In this document: piece after piece, positions 27,451 through 36,924 of the stretch
Layout: each line of letters opens with the position of its first letter
How positions within the stretch are numbered: the stretch's first letter is position 1
Translations under genes and position numbers: made by a program
Notes under the pieces: model-generated
What the model saw: the letters and a program-made list of their open reading frames with translations, nothing else
Databases searched by the model: none
Told to the model about the DNA's origin: nothing
Assembly: GCA_029781855.1 (NCBI GenBank)
Contig: JAKOVX010000042.1
Location: forward strand, 1-64,000
Direction: 5' to 3'
Origin: Acidobacteriota bacterium
Lineage (GTDB): Bacteria; Acidobacteriota; Blastocatellia; Pyrinomonadales; Pyrinomonadaceae
DNA: 64,000 nucleotides

Positions 27451-27987
27451 ATGTCATCGAAAAACTTGAATTCGCCTGCGGATCTTGAAAAAGCTTACGA
27501 GCCAAATGATATTGGCCTCAAAGGGATCGTGTATTTCGGAGTCGGATTGCTCCTTTTGATCCTGATCACGTTCATACTCATTTGGGCGTTCCTGGGCAAG
27601 TTGCGTGATTTCGCGACGGATAATGCCGATCCTGCCAATCCGATGGCAATGTCGCAAAAAGAAAGGCTTCCACCTGAACCGCGGCTGCAAGCCGCTCCCG
27701 GATTCGGCGTCGATACGCCGGATGGACGCGTGAGTCTTGAGTTGATGGCCCCGCAGAGCGAGTACCGCGAAATGACCAAGCTCTGGGCCGACCTTCGGAC
27801 AAAGGGCCGCGTCGATCCCAAAACGGGAATGGTCACGGTTCTCCCGCTGGACGAGGCTAAGAAGAGGTTTTTGGAGAGTAATGTAAAAGCAAAGTCAGGG
27901 CCGGACGCCGAGAAACTCCTAAAGGACTCTCGAATGTTCGTGTCCGACTCAAGTGCGGGCCGCATTGCGGGCGAGACCCGAAGGTAG
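27451..27987 (+). CDS. Unknown membrane-anchored protein between ACIII and oxidase genes
   Basis: 178 residues from ATG 27451; a TTG four codons upstream (27439) is also in frame. One transmembrane helix (IVYFGVGLLLLILITFILIW, about 23-42 of the product) follows a short cytoplasmic N-terminus. The rest is a hydrophilic periplasmic domain with the strings LPPEPRLQAAPGFGVDTPDG and VTVLPLDEAKKRFLES. I do not recognise a named family. The gene sits 32 bases after actF and 6 bases before sco, so a role in ACIII or oxidase assembly, or in bridging the two, is a contextual guess. Confidence 0.8.
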   Translation: MSSKNLNSPADLEKAYEPNDIGLKGIVYFGVGLLLLILITFILIWAFLGKLRDFATDNADPANPMAMSQKERLPPEPRLQAAPGFGVDTPDGRVSLELMAPQSEYREMTKLWADLRTKGRVDPKTGMVTVLPLDEAKKRFLESNVKAKSGPDAEKLLKDSRMFVSDSSAGRIAGETRR

Positions 27988-27993
27988 TAAGAA

Positions 27994-28893
27994 ATGAAAA
28001 AAGATTCGCCGATATCAGCAGTAACGATGGTGAAGCTTTTCGCTTTGGTTGTTGTACTGTTTTGTTCGATAAGCGTTCCGGCCCAGAAAACGGAACACTA
28101 TAATTCGCCTTTATATTCGCCGAAGACGTACGATCCGTCGACAACAGAGCCAAATGGCTTGCCGGCGGCTCTCCAAACGGTCGGGATCGATCAGAAACTG
28201 GGTGATCAATTGCCGCTCGATACCGAGTTCAAGGACGAGAACGGCAACATGGTCAAACTGGGGACCTACTTCTCGAAGGGCAAGCCTGTGATCCTGGCTC
28301 TCGTCTATTACGAGTGCCCGATGCTATGCAATCAGGTCTTAAATGGGTTGACCGGTTCGCTGAAGGGAATGAGTCTCGATGCTGGAAAAGATTACGAGGT
28401 GGTCGCGATCAGCTTCGATGCTCGCGAAAACAACAAAGCTGACCTCGCCAAAAATAAGAAGGCCAACTACGTCGAACGTTATGGCCGGGCAGGCAGCGAG
28501 GACGGATGGCACTTTCTGACGGGAGAGCAGGACTCGATCGACAAGGTGACCAAGGCCGCGGGCTTTAATTATAAATGGGATGAGCGTTCGAATCAGTTTG
28601 CTCATGCCGGCGGCATCATGGTCGTTACGCCCGAGGGTAAGATGTCGCGTTACCTGTACGGTATCGATTATCCGCCCAAGGACCTCAAGTTTTCGATCAT
28701 GGACGCGTCTGCGAGTAATGTGGGCAGTCCGACCGACAGGTTGCTGCTTTATTGCTACCATTACGACCCGGCGACCGGGAAGTATGGCCTGGCTATTTTG
28801 AATGTGATGCGGCTTGGCGGTATCGTGACGCTCCTGTGTATGGGGGCAATGGCTTTTGTATTTTGGCGGCGCAATAAGAAGAAGGTCTCCTAG
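27994..28893 (+). CDS. SCO1/SenC-family copper chaperone
   Basis: Delivers copper to, or reduces, the CuA site of cytochrome oxidase subunit II in the periplasm. Signal peptide at 1-30. The thioredoxin-like domain carries the copper Cys pair C108-x3-C112 in YYECPMLCNQ and the partner His in FAHAGG. A C-terminal transmembrane segment (about 268-290, with FWRRNKKK after it) anchors the protein, which is less usual than an N-terminal anchor. coxB follows directly, supporting the function. Confidence 0.92.
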   Translation: MKKDSPISAVTMVKLFALVVVLFCSISVPAQKTEHYNSPLYSPKTYDPSTTEPNGLPAALQTVGIDQKLGDQLPLDTEFKDENGNMVKLGTYFSKGKPVILALVYYECPMLCNQVLNGLTGSLKGMSLDAGKDYEVVAISFDARENNKADLAKNKKANYVERYGRAGSEDGWHFLTGEQDSIDKVTKAAGFNYKWDERSNQFAHAGGIMVVTPEGKMSRYLYGIDYPPKDLKFSIMDASASNVGSPTDRLLLYCYHYDPATGKYGLAILNVMRLGGIVTLLCMGAMAFVFWRRNKKKVS

Positions 28894-28902
28894 TGCGGAG
28901 AA

Positions 28903-28953
28903 GGTCGCGAGTCGTACGTTCCGATCAAATCGGTAACAAGCGACCAAGACTCG
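28903..28953 (+). other. Intercistronic stem-loops with alternative pairing before coxB
   Basis: In the 69-base sco-coxB gap, CCGAT (28921-28925) pairs with ATCGG (28929-28933), extended by GTT/AAC. Around this, GGTCGC (28903-28908) can pair with GCGACC (28940-28945), or CGAGTC (28908-28913) with GACTCG (28948-28953); the two outer helices overlap and exclude each other. The second lies just before the purine-rich ribosome-binding site. Confidence 0.35.
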
Positions 28954-28962
28954 AAAGAGAAT

Positions 28963-30030
28963 ATGCAGAATACTTCGTGGGTACCATTATTTCCGGATCA
29001 GGCCTCGACGTTTGCTTGGCAAGTTGATGCTCTGTACTTCTATCTGATCGCTATCAGCGTATTTTTTACGGTTGGTATCGTTGCTGCCGTTTTCTTCTTC
29101 GCGATCAAGTATCGGGCAAAAGAAAAATATGAAACGCCGGACGAGATACATGGTTCGATGGTACTCGAGACGGTTTGGTCCATCATTCCGTTCATCATTT
29201 CGATGACGATATTTCTCGGTGGAGCGATCATTTATTTTCAGCAATACACGTCGCCGCCTGAGGGAATGGAGATATACGTCGTCGGAAAGCAGTGGATGTG
29301 GAAGATCCAGCACGAGACCGGCCAACGCGAGATCAATGAACTCCACATTCCGGTCGGAACCAAAATCAAGCTCACGATGACGACGGAAGATGTGATCCAC
29401 GATTTCTTCGTTCCGGCGTTTCGTACGAAGGCGGACGTTGTTCCCGGACGCTACACGTATATGTGGTTCGAGGCGACGGAGGTTGGAAAGTTTCACCTGT
29501 TCTGCGCTGAATATTGCGGCCTCAACCATTCCGGTATGGGCGGTTGGGTTTATGTGATGTCGAAAGACGATTTCGAACAGTGGCTTAGCGGTAATACCGC
29601 CGGCCAGACGCCGGTCGAGGCAGGTAAAGATCTGTTCCAGAACAAACTCGGTTGCGCCTCCTGTCACGCGGGCGGCCCGCAGCAGCGAGGAGCGAAACTC
29701 GAGGGTCTTTTCAATTCGGATGTGAAGCTAGTCGGCGGACAAACGGTCAAGGCTGACGAGCAATATATCCGCAATTCGATCCTCAACCCGGCGTCTCAGG
29801 TGGTCGAGGGTTTTCAGCCGATAATGCCGACGTTCAAGGGCCAGGTTACTGAGGAACAGCTCAACGCTCTCGTAGCCTACATCAAATCGCTGAGCCCCGG
29901 TGCGGCCGGGTCAAGCCCCGGCGGAGCGGCTCCCGGTGCCCCGGCGATGACAAATACCAACGCGGCAGCTGCGAATAAACCGGCACCGGCTAAGCCGGCG
30001 GCGAAACCGGCAGCCAATAGCAATAAATAG
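28963..30030 (+). CDS. coxB: Cytochrome c oxidase subunit II with fused cytochrome c domain (caa3 type)
   Basis: 355 residues: two N-terminal transmembrane helices (about 20-48 and 72-92), a cupredoxin CuA domain with ligands in C181AEYC185GLNH189SGM192 and His146, then a cytochrome c domain with C231ASCH235 and a probable Met288 ligand in IMPTF. A 45-residue Ala/Pro/Gly/Asn tail closes the protein. The fused haem marks a caa3-type oxidase that could accept electrons straight from ACIII. Confidence 0.95.
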   Translation: MQNTSWVPLFPDQASTFAWQVDALYFYLIAISVFFTVGIVAAVFFFAIKYRAKEKYETPDEIHGSMVLETVWSIIPFIISMTIFLGGAIIYFQQYTSPPEGMEIYVVGKQWMWKIQHETGQREINELHIPVGTKIKLTMTTEDVIHDFFVPAFRTKADVVPGRYTYMWFEATEVGKFHLFCAEYCGLNHSGMGGWVYVMSKDDFEQWLSGNTAGQTPVEAGKDLFQNKLGCASCHAGGPQQRGAKLEGLFNSDVKLVGGQTVKADEQYIRNSILNPASQVVEGFQPIMPTFKGQVTEEQLNALVAYIKSLSPGAAGSSPGGAAPGAPAMTNTNAAAANKPAPAKPAAKPAANSNK

Positions 30031-30043
30031 GTAATAGACGATT

Positions 30044-31720
30044 ATGCAAACGCAAGACGCGATCATTCCAGGAAGTGCCCCGGAGCCCAAGTTGAACTAT
30101 CTAACGAACGGTTCCACTCTAAGGTCTTGGCTGCTTACAAAAGATCACAAGCGCATCGCTATCATGTATTTGATCACGGTGTCGCTCTTCTTCATGATGG
30201 GCGGAATGTATGCCGCCGCGATCCGGTTGGAGTTGTTGACACCAGCCAGTGACCTGTTGCAGTCGGGCACGTATAACAAGGTGTTCACTCAGCACGGCAT
30301 CTTGATGATCTTTTTCTTCCTGATCCCTTCGATCCCGGCGATTTTGGGCAATTTCCTGATCCCGCTCATGATCGGGGCCAAGGATCTTGCCCTTCCGCGC
30401 GTAAACCTGCTGAGTCTTTATATTTACTGGATCGGCGGTGCGTTGACATTGTGGGCGTTGATGCAGGGCGGCGTTGACACGGGTTGGACTTTCTACGCTC
30501 CGTACAGCACGACGTTCTCTAATACGTACGTGATGGCGGTCGGGCTCGGGATCTTCATTAACGGTTTTTCGTCGATCCTGACCGGATTGAATTTCATTGT
30601 CACGATACATACGATGCGTGCGCCGGGAATGACGTGGTTCCGGCTGCCGCTCTTTGTCTGGGCACATTACGCAACGAGCCTGGTGATGATCCTGGGGACG
30701 CCGGTCGTCGCGATCACGATCCTGTTGCTCGCTCTCGAACGTGTTGCTCATATCGGCATTTTTGACCCGACCGTGGGCGGTGATCCGATCCTGTTCCAGC
30801 ACCTTTTCTGGTTCTATTCGCATCCGGCGGTCTACATTATGATCCTTCCGGGAATGGGCGTGATCAGTGAGCTGATCTCCAGCTTCTCCCGGAAAAAGAT
30901 CTTTGGATACGAGTTCATCGCTTTTTCGAGCATTGCGATCGCCGTATTCGGCTTCCTCGTATGGGGCCATCATATGTTCGTCAGCGGCCAGTCGATCTAT
31001 GCAGGATTGGTATTCTCGTTCCTGACGATGGTCGTGGCGGTGCCGTCCGCAATTAAGGTCTTTAACTGGACCGCGACCCTATACAAGGGCTCGATATCTT
31101 ATGACACACCGATGCTTTACGCATTGGGATTTCTCGGACTGTTCCTGATCGGCGGCCTGACCGGTTTGTTTTTGGGTTCGGTCGGCCTCACCGTTCATCT
31201 GACCGATACTTATTTCATCGTCGCTCACTTTCACTATGTGATGGTTGGCGGGCAGGTTATCGCTTATCTCGGGGGTATCCATTACTGGTGGCCGAAAATA
31301 ACGGGCCGGATGTACTCGGAATTTTGGGGAAAGATCTCGGCGATGCTTGTATTCGTCGGGTTCAACTTGACGTTTTTCCCGCAGTTCATACTTGGTTATC
31401 AGGGAATGCCGCGTAGATACGCGTCATATCCTGAAGAATTTCAGGTACTGAATATTTTTTCGACAGCAGGAGCTTCGGTGCTTGGAGTCGGCCTGATAAT
31501 GCCGGTGATCTATCTGACGCACTCGCTGATATTCGGAAAGAAGGCCGGAGATAATCCATGGATCCTGCCCGGATTGGAATGGCGGACGAGTTCGCCGCCG
31601 CCAACTGAGAACTTCGAGGTTATGCCCGTAGTGACCTGGGAGGCATATGATTTCAGTGATGAGAACGGTCTCGATATTGACGAGATCAAACGGCAGCAGG
31701 CAGAGCTGGCAACGGCCTAG
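30044..31720 (+). CDS. coxA: Cytochrome c oxidase subunit I (haem-copper oxidase, A2 type)
   Basis: The catalytic subunit, reducing O2 and pumping protons. 558 residues, 12 transmembrane helices. Haem a ligand His84 in [10 protein letters not shown], CuB His260 in FYSHPAVY with cross-link Tyr264, CuB His309/310, and haem a3/a ligands in [11 protein letters not shown]. Helix VI reads YSHPAV where A1 oxidases have GHPEV, so the D-channel Glu is replaced by the Tyr-Ser pair of the A2 subfamily, as in Rhodothermus. It lies 13 bases after coxB. Confidence 0.95.
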   Translation: MQTQDAIIPGSAPEPKLNYLTNGSTLRSWLLTKDHKRIAIMYLITVSLFFMMGGMYAAAIRLELLTPASDLLQSGTYNKVFTQHGILMIFFFLIPSIPAILGNFLIPLMIGAKDLALPRVNLLSLYIYWIGGALTLWALMQGGVDTGWTFYAPYSTTFSNTYVMAVGLGIFINGFSSILTGLNFIVTIHTMRAPGMTWFRLPLFVWAHYATSLVMILGTPVVAITILLLALERVAHIGIFDPTVGGDPILFQHLFWFYSHPAVYIMILPGMGVISELISSFSRKKIFGYEFIAFSSIAIAVFGFLVWGHHMFVSGQSIYAGLVFSFLTMVVAVPSAIKVFNWTATLYKGSISYDTPMLYALGFLGLFLIGGLTGLFLGSVGLTVHLTDTYFIVAHFHYVMVGGQVIAYLGGIHYWWPKITGRMYSEFWGKISAMLVFVGFNLTFFPQFILGYQGMPRRYASYPEEFQVLNIFSTAGASVLGVGLIMPVIYLTHSLIFGKKAGDNPWILPGLEWRTSSPPPTENFEVMPVVTWEAYDFSDENGLDIDEIKRQQAELATA

Positions 31721-31806
31721 ATCAACAACTTAAATAGTCTTGAAAGTCCGGACGGATCGCTAAGGCGTTCTCGGCATGTTCGCTCCGGATCTATCAAAAA
31801 TAACAA

Positions 31807-32736
31807 ATGTCGACACACGCAGACACACACGAACACCACCACGAGCCGGGTCTTCAACACCAGTTTGAGGACATGAAGCAGCAGGAAGAAAGCGTCTCGA
31901 TCGGGATGTGGATGTTCCTCGTGCAGGAGATCATGTTCTTCGGCGGGCTTTTTACGGCGTATTTGGTATTTCGCTCGAAATACCCGATGGCGTTCGCCGC
32001 TGGCAGTAACCACCTCGACGTGGTCATGGGCTTCGTTAATACGCTGGTGCTTATCGTCAGTTCGCTGACAATGGCACTGACGGTTTACTATGCCCAAAAG
32101 GGCAACCGAAACATGCAGGTCATTTTGATACTGCTTACGATGTTCTTCGGTACGGTGTTTCTCGGTATTAAGGCCGTCGAATATACCGACAAGTACAATC
32201 ACGGTGTTGTGCCTGTCACCGGGCTTAACCGCGTTGTGAAGGCTCCGTCCGGATCCGGCGAATCGAACTTAGAATTTGAGCAAACATACGCGGGTCTTAG
32301 TAGTTCTGAACCGGCGAAGCCTGCGTCGGGAGAGCATGAATACGTCAATCCGAAAGGTGAATTTCAGTGGCACGAGTTCGAATTGATTGAACATACCGTC
32401 AAGGAGCAGGAAGAAAACCCTAGTGCTCACTTACTCACCGACAACGAAAAGATCGCATATTTTTCGAACGACAAGTTCGACCAGAACAAGTTCCGCGACA
32501 AGGTCAGGATCTTCTTTTTCATATATTTTGTCATGACCGGCCTTCACGCCCTTCACATGATCGTCGGGCTTGGCCTCATGACGTGGCTGCTGTGGAAAGC
32601 GTGGAAGAACACGTTTAGTGCCGAATACTACATGCCGGTCGAAATGTCGGGGCTTTACTGGCACTTTGTCGACATTGTCTGGATCTTCCTGTTTCCGTTG
32701 CTCTATTTGCTCGGCAGGCACTTTATACATTCATAG
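31807..32736 (+). CDS. coxC: Cytochrome c oxidase subunit III with large hydrophilic insertion
   Basis: 309 residues against roughly 200 for bacterial five-helix CoxC. A His-rich N-terminus ([15 protein letters not shown]) precedes helices 1-3 (about 33-130). A charged stretch at about 133-230, including the strings [18 protein letters not shown] and [18 protein letters not shown], separates these from the last two helices (233-262, 282-303). The insertion is in frame with no stop and has normal codon use. It follows coxA by an 86-base spacer that includes a weak TCCGGA-based inverted repeat. Confidence 0.92.
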   Translation: MSTHADTHEHHHEPGLQHQFEDMKQQEESVSIGMWMFLVQEIMFFGGLFTAYLVFRSKYPMAFAAGSNHLDVVMGFVNTLVLIVSSLTMALTVYYAQKGNRNMQVILILLTMFFGTVFLGIKAVEYTDKYNHGVVPVTGLNRVVKAPSGSGESNLEFEQTYAGLSSSEPAKPASGEHEYVNPKGEFQWHEFELIEHTVKEQEENPSAHLLTDNEKIAYFSNDKFDQNKFRDKVRIFFFIYFVMTGLHALHMIVGLGLMTWLLWKAWKNTFSAEYYMPVEMSGLYWHFVDIVWIFLFPLLYLLGRHFIHS

Positions 32737-32745
32737 GGAGTAAAG

Positions 32746-33072
32746 ATGGAGAATCATAACGAACAGCAGCACGAGCATATGAATATCCCGAAGTACGTCG
32801 GGGTATTTCTGGTCCTGGTTGTTGGCACGATTTTAACTTATGTAGTGGCCCTGCAAGATCTCGATTGGATCTTTCCCGGGGCCAACACCCTGCTGGCACT
32901 GGGTATAGCTCTGACGAAAATGACGTTCGTTATGCTGTTCTTCATGCATGTTTACTGGAGCCCAAAACTGGTTTGGCTGGCCGCGGCCGGCAGCTTTTTC
33001 TGGCTCGCGATCATGTTTGCGTTTACGATGCAGGATTATCTTACCCGCGGTTCCGGGGTTTTCGGGCACTAA
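32746..33072 (+). CDS. coxD: Cytochrome c oxidase subunit IV (CoxD-like)
   Basis: 108 residues, three transmembrane helices (about 15-35, 45-68, 75-98), with the family string LALGIALTKMTFVMLFFMHV. This is the small prokaryotic subunit IV that stabilises the oxidase. AGGGAGT ribosome-binding site. It is the last gene of the respiratory block, followed by a hairpin with a T-rich tail. Confidence 0.9.
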   Translation: MENHNEQQHEHMNIPKYVGVFLVLVVGTILTYVVALQDLDWIFPGANTLLALGIALTKMTFVMLFFMHVYWSPKLVWLAAAGSFFWLAIMFAFTMQDYLTRGSGVFGH

Positions 33073-33094
33073 TTACGGCAAAAGGGAATTTTCT

Positions 33095-33138
33095 GCGCGG
33101 AGCGAGGGATAATATTACTCTCGCTTTCGCGCCTTTTC
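33095..33138 (+). terminator. Terminator of the ACIII-cox transcript
   Basis: GCGCG (33095-33099) pairs with CGCGC (33128-33132) and AGCGAG (33101-33106) with CTCGCT (33120-33125), then CTTTTCTCT follows. The run of T is short, so it may be only moderately efficient. Confidence 0.6.
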
Positions 33139-33257
33139 TCTATTAGGATTTCGGATTTTGACATGGTATCATTTTCGGTTTGACGTACCGGAAAAGTGGT
33201 CATTTAGCGAGATTTTTACCGGACAACGGCATTGTTGAGCCGAGCCATCACAAAGGG

Positions 33258-34331
33258 ATGAAGCTTCTCCGAATTATTTCATTGTCTGTCGTTCTTATTA
33301 CGACTGCCGGGATCTTTGCATCGACGGGTTGCATTACCGTAAAGCAGGAGAACAGTACACCCCGCTTGCTCAAGACCGAGAATGCCACCCAGTCGGATTT
33401 GATGAAAGAGGTCAACCGTTTTGCCAAGGTCAACTCTCTCCGGGCAAAGATGTATCTGAAATTCGAGGACAATTCGTTCGCCGAATTCGGCAGCAAAGAG
33501 GTTTATCGTTCCGCCGATGGTGAGGTCGTGGTACAGCGTCCTGCGAATATTTTGCTGAAGGTCCAGGTCCCGGTCATTAAGACCGACGTTGCCCAGATGA
33601 CGTCTGACGGCACAACCTTTCGGGTCGCGATCCTTCAGGATGGCGGTTCCGGCAAATACAAAAAGTTTGTAAAGGGGACTAACAGTGCCGATTACTCTTT
33701 ACTTAAAAAGGATCTCAAGAGCACTGATCTGGAGAATGGTAAGGCGATCAAAGAGGGTGTAAATGCCTTTGCCAACCTTCGGCCGCAGCACTTTACCGAC
33801 GCGATGTTGGTCCGGCCGACCGATCCTGCCGATGTGTACACGGAGAGCACGATCTTTCAGGTGGAAGAAGATGCCAATCAGCCGAAAAAGTCGCCGCTCC
33901 GGAACGTGATGCGTGGATATTACCTGCTTGACGAGTATGCCAAGGCCGACGACGGTTCTCTCAAGATACAGCGGCGATTCTGGTTCGATCGGGTCGGCGG
34001 AGTCAGGCTCGCCCGCCAACAGATATTCGACGCGAAGGGCGAGATCGAGTCGGACATCGTTTACGGCAAGGAAGGCAAACTATCGGCCTCGTCAGAGTAT
34101 GTCAACCTGCCGCTCGAAATACAGGTTACCCGGCCGAAAGAAAAATATTCGATGAAGCTCTCGTATCAAACGCCTGAAAACGTGGCGATCGGAGAAACAT
34201 ACAAGGACTCAGCTTTTATTCTCAAGAATTCCTGGAATCTTGAGGAGGTGGATCTCGACCAGTTGCTTCGTGAGGCAAAGGCCCAGCAGCCGATCTCGGA
34301 GACCAAACCAAACGCAACACGTATTCAATAA
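33258..34331 (+). CDS. Outer-membrane lipoprotein of LolB/DUF4292-like type
   Basis: 357 residues from ATG 33258, giving a lipoprotein signal with lipobox STGC. The N-terminal half after the lipid Cys ([21 protein letters not shown], then [21 protein letters not shown]) resembles the beta-sheet half-barrel of LolA/LolB/DUF4292 proteins; the second half (about 180-345) continues in beta strands with a [15 protein letters not shown] segment. It lies 8 bases before an ABC ATPase of LolD type and near a LolA homologue, so I infer lipoprotein or lipid transfer at the outer membrane. Not a firm family assignment. Confidence 0.75.
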   Translation: MKLLRIISLSVVLITTAGIFASTGCITVKQENSTPRLLKTENATQSDLMKEVNRFAKVNSLRAKMYLKFEDNSFAEFGSKEVYRSADGEVVVQRPANILLKVQVPVIKTDVAQMTSDGTTFRVAILQDGGSGKYKKFVKGTNSADYSLLKKDLKSTDLENGKAIKEGVNAFANLRPQHFTDAMLVRPTDPADVYTESTIFQVEEDANQPKKSPLRNVMRGYYLLDEYAKADDGSLKIQRRFWFDRVGGVRLARQQIFDAKGEIESDIVYGKEGKLSASSEYVNLPLEIQVTRPKEKYSMKLSYQTPENVAIGETYKDSAFILKNSWNLEEVDLDQLLREAKAQQPISETKPNATRIQ

Positions 34332-34339
34332 ACCACTCG

Positions 34340-35014
34340 ATGACCGCAATCTTACGCGCTGAAAATCTAACAAAATCTTATAAGGTCGGAAAGGTGGAGG
34401 TGCCTGCTCTTCGGGGAGTCTCGTTCGAGGTCGAAAAAGGCGAATTCGTCGCCATAATGGGCCCTTCCGGCTGCGGCAAATCGACGCTGCTGCATCTTCT
34501 CGGCGGCCTGCTTAGTCCGACTAGCGGCAGCATCCTGATCGATGGCGAGGACCTGGCCAAGGTCTCGGACGCCCAGCGGACCGACATCCGCCGACGAAAG
34601 ATCGGCTTCGTATTTCAAAGATTTAATCTTTTTCCGACATTGACCGCTGACGGTAATCTTAAGCTCGCCGAAAAGATACACGTCGGCAACGGCGGCGGCA
34701 GTGCCGACAATCGCCGCAGGGTCTTGAGTCTTTTGCAACTCGAAGATAAGATGCACCATAAGCCGCTCGAACTATCGGGCGGTGAACAGCAGCGTGTTGC
34801 CCTTGCTCGTGCGGTGATCAACAATCCGGCGATAATTCTGGCCGACGAACCCACGGGTAACCTCGACACCGAGAATTCCGAGATCGTGCTGAAGATGTTC
34901 AAACAGCTCAATGAGGAGCTCAACCAGACGATCATCATGATCACGCACAACCCCGAGGCGGCGGCCGTCTGCTCGCGGGTCATCCAGATGCGGGATGGGC
35001 ACATCGTTAATTAG
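34340..35014 (+). CDS. ABC transporter ATP-binding protein, LolD/MacB type
   Basis: A complete 224-residue ATPase: Walker [10 protein letters not shown] (41-49), Q-loop Gln93, signature LSGGEQQ (145-151), Walker B IILADE (165-170) with PTGNLD, and switch His203. The GNLDTENS run is typical of the LolD/MacB/FtsE group that energises lipoprotein release or mechanotransmission. No permease gene is adjacent. It is flanked by the lipoprotein gene (8-base gap) and a tiny membrane protein gene (3-base gap). Confidence 0.92.
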   Translation: MTAILRAENLTKSYKVGKVEVPALRGVSFEVEKGEFVAIMGPSGCGKSTLLHLLGGLLSPTSGSILIDGEDLAKVSDAQRTDIRRRKIGFVFQRFNLFPTLTADGNLKLAEKIHVGNGGGSADNRRRVLSLLQLEDKMHHKPLELSGGEQQRVALARAVINNPAIILADEPTGNLDTENSEIVLKMFKQLNEELNQTIIMITHNPEAAAVCSRVIQMRDGHIVN

Positions 35015-35017
35015 GAA

Positions 35018-35200
35018 ATGATAATTAAGCGGATCATCCTATGGGATTTTGAACGAGCGTCATGGCAATGGGACGTGCTTTGCCTGCTGATAATGGCTTT
35101 TATCTTTCTCACGCCAAAAGCATGGTTCGAAACCCGCGACAAAAATGCAACCCAAACGCCGTCCGCGGTCGTCAAACCGCAAGTGCCAAGTCAAAGATAA
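35018..35200 (+). CDS. Small single-pass membrane protein
   Basis: 60 residues: N-terminal LWDFERASWQWDV, one transmembrane helix (about 20-34, LCLLIMAFIFLTP), and a polar Thr/Pro/Lys tail. It starts 3 bases after the ABC ATPase and ends 23 bases before lolA, with AGGA just before ATG, so it fits the operon. The aromatic WDFERxSWQxDV motif and tight spacing argue for a real gene. No function is known to me. It could be a small partner of the ATPase. Confidence 0.65.
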   Translation: MIIKRIILWDFERASWQWDVLCLLIMAFIFLTPKAWFETRDKNATQTPSAVVKPQVPSQR

Positions 35201-35223
35201 GCGCCGGCACAAGGATTATTTTT

Positions 35224-35931
35224 ATGAGACTGAATAATAGGGCAATTCGATCGGTATTGGTCTTGGTCGCGATGGCCGTCACTCTAGGTGCTTTCGGTGC
35301 GACTCAGGCCAAAGCTCAAGGCGTACTGAAAGAGATCCTCGATCGGATGGATAAGAATTATAAGACACTGCAGACAGTCCGAGCTGACATTACGATGGTA
35401 AAGGTGAATGATCAGATTGGCGGCAAGGATACGACCTCCGGCAGTGTTGCTTTTATTTCGAAAAATTATAAGAAAAAACTCTATGCCCGGATCGATTGGA
35501 CCAAACCGCTCGAAGAAAGCTTGGTTGTTATTGGCGACAGGTATCAGCTTTACCGCCCGAGCCTCAAGCAGGCCATAATCGGCTCGACCAAGCAGACGAA
35601 AACAAGCGGAGCCGCTGGCGGGGCGCTTGCGTTCATGAGCATGTCCAAGGCGGAGATCCAGACGAATTACGACGTAAAATACGTCGGACAGGAGGGCGTC
35701 AGTGGATCGGTGCAGACCTGGCACATTTTCATGACGCCTCGTACCTCCACCAGTTATAAGTCAGCGGACCTGTGGGTCGACTCGGATGGCATGCCCCGTC
35801 AGGCAATGATCACTGAAAACAACGGCGATACGACGACGATCGTCTTAGCCAAGATAAAAAAGAACGACGAGGTAAAGACCAGCGAATTCAGCCTCGACGT
35901 GCCAAAGGGAACCAAGGTCATTAATGGCTAG
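35224..35931 (+). CDS. lolA: LolA-like outer-membrane lipoprotein carrier protein (copy 1)
   Basis: 235 residues from ATG 35224 with a signal peptide ending TQAKAQG. The mature part, LKEILDRMDKNYKTLQTVRADITM then ...KLYARIDWTKP.. and DLWVDSDGMPRQAMITENNGD, follows the LolA-fold periplasmic chaperone pattern. LolA ferries lipoproteins from the inner membrane to the outer-membrane receptor; the LolD-like ATPase and lipoprotein genes upstream support this. It is followed by a strong terminator. Confidence 0.82.
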   Translation: MRLNNRAIRSVLVLVAMAVTLGAFGATQAKAQGVLKEILDRMDKNYKTLQTVRADITMVKVNDQIGGKDTTSGSVAFISKNYKKKLYARIDWTKPLEESLVVIGDRYQLYRPSLKQAIIGSTKQTKTSGAAGGALAFMSMSKAEIQTNYDVKYVGQEGVSGSVQTWHIFMTPRTSTSYKSADLWVDSDGMPRQAMITENNGDTTTIVLAKIKKNDEVKTSEFSLDVPKGTKVING

Positions 35932-35950
35932 TTCATTTCATTGGTTTATC

Positions 35951-35985
35951 GGCCCTGTCTGCCTCTCGGCAGCCAGGGCCTTTTT
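35951..35985 (+). terminator. Rho-independent terminator after lolA
   Basis: GGCCCTG (35951-35957) pairs with CAGGGCC (35974-35980), with an inner CTGCC/GGCAG helix and a TCTC loop, followed by TTTTT. Confidence 0.88.
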
Positions 35986-36101
35986 ACGAGATTGAATATT
36001 TGGTCCATAGAAATTAGAATAGCGTGATTGCGTTCATTGGTTTGGCTCTGAATTTGGTTACATCAACCAATTACCGTTTTGCAAAGCTGCATTTTCGATA
36101 T

Positions 36102-36806
36102 ATGAGTATAAAAGCAAAAGGATTTCCATATCTAGCACTTGTGATTACGATCTTCGCAATAAACATTGCCGGATCTTTGGTTGTGTTCGCTCAGACTAAG
36201 AAGCAAGTGCTGGACAGGATCGACGATAATTACAAATCCCTTAGTTCTTTGGCAGCTGATTTGACGATGGTGACATTTTCTCCACAAACGGGAGTGACTG
36301 ATTCGGTCACCGGCACTTTGAAATTTTTGCCGGAGGTCGCGAAGCCGAAAAGACAGATGTACTTGCGGATCGATTGGGTGAAACCTAGCGAAACTATCCT
36401 CGTTATTGGAGATTCTTATCAAATCTATCGGGAACACGACAAAACTCTGATAGAAGGGAAAAGGTCGGGAGCTAAGAATAGTGCGTCTGCCAGCAATTTA
36501 CTTGCTTTAGTCAGTATGCCACGGGCTAGATTGATGGCCGATTACGAAATTGATGTCGATGACAGGGAATCGTTGTCAGACGGTACTAAGACCACTCACC
36601 TGATACTTCGCCCGAAGGTCAAAATGGAAGCCAAACGGGCGGAAATGTGGGTGGACGATAACGGAATGCCGTGTCAGGTAAGAGTCACTCAAATGAACGA
36701 CGAAGTCAGGACGATCTTGTTAACCAAAGTGCAGAAGAATGTTGTCTTGAAAGCCACTGCGTTTCACCTTGTCTTGCCAGACGGAGTTAACAAGCTCAAA
36801 GGTTAG
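36102..36806 (+). CDS. LolA-like lipoprotein carrier protein (copy 2)
   Basis: 234 residues from ATG 36102. The signal peptide is around 9-32. The mature protein parallels copy 1 almost line by line: [48 protein letters not shown], and [21 protein letters not shown]. It is a tandem duplicate, but the DNA is visibly more AT-rich than copy 1 and the alignable residues are well diverged, so the duplication is not recent. It is separated from copy 1 by a terminator and has an AT-rich leader of about 115 bases, so it probably has its own promoter. Confidence 0.8.
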   Translation: MSIKAKGFPYLALVITIFAINIAGSLVVFAQTKKQVLDRIDDNYKSLSSLAADLTMVTFSPQTGVTDSVTGTLKFLPEVAKPKRQMYLRIDWVKPSETILVIGDSYQIYREHDKTLIEGKRSGAKNSASASNLLALVSMPRARLMADYEIDVDDRESLSDGTKTTHLILRPKVKMEAKRAEMWVDDNGMPCQVRVTQMNDEVRTILLTKVQKNVVLKATAFHLVLPDGVNKLKG

Positions 36807-36924
36807 TCGCCATTTAGATGTCCCCGTTTGTCTCGGTTGTCATCCGACGACGGGGCATTTTCTTGTCAATTTGAAAAGAACACCTGCTTTACCTATAATC
36901 AAAAGTTTAGTTAAGCAACGGATT

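Noticed and set aside
30119-30973. A 284-codon open frame on the minus strand
   Set aside because: Antisense to coxA, charged and motif-free; a shadow of the conserved helices.
36769-36924. Possible 52-residue N-terminal extension of the radical SAM protein
   Set aside because: It overlaps the end of the second lolA gene and lacks conserved features; ATG 36925 starts close to the radical SAM core, as in homologues.
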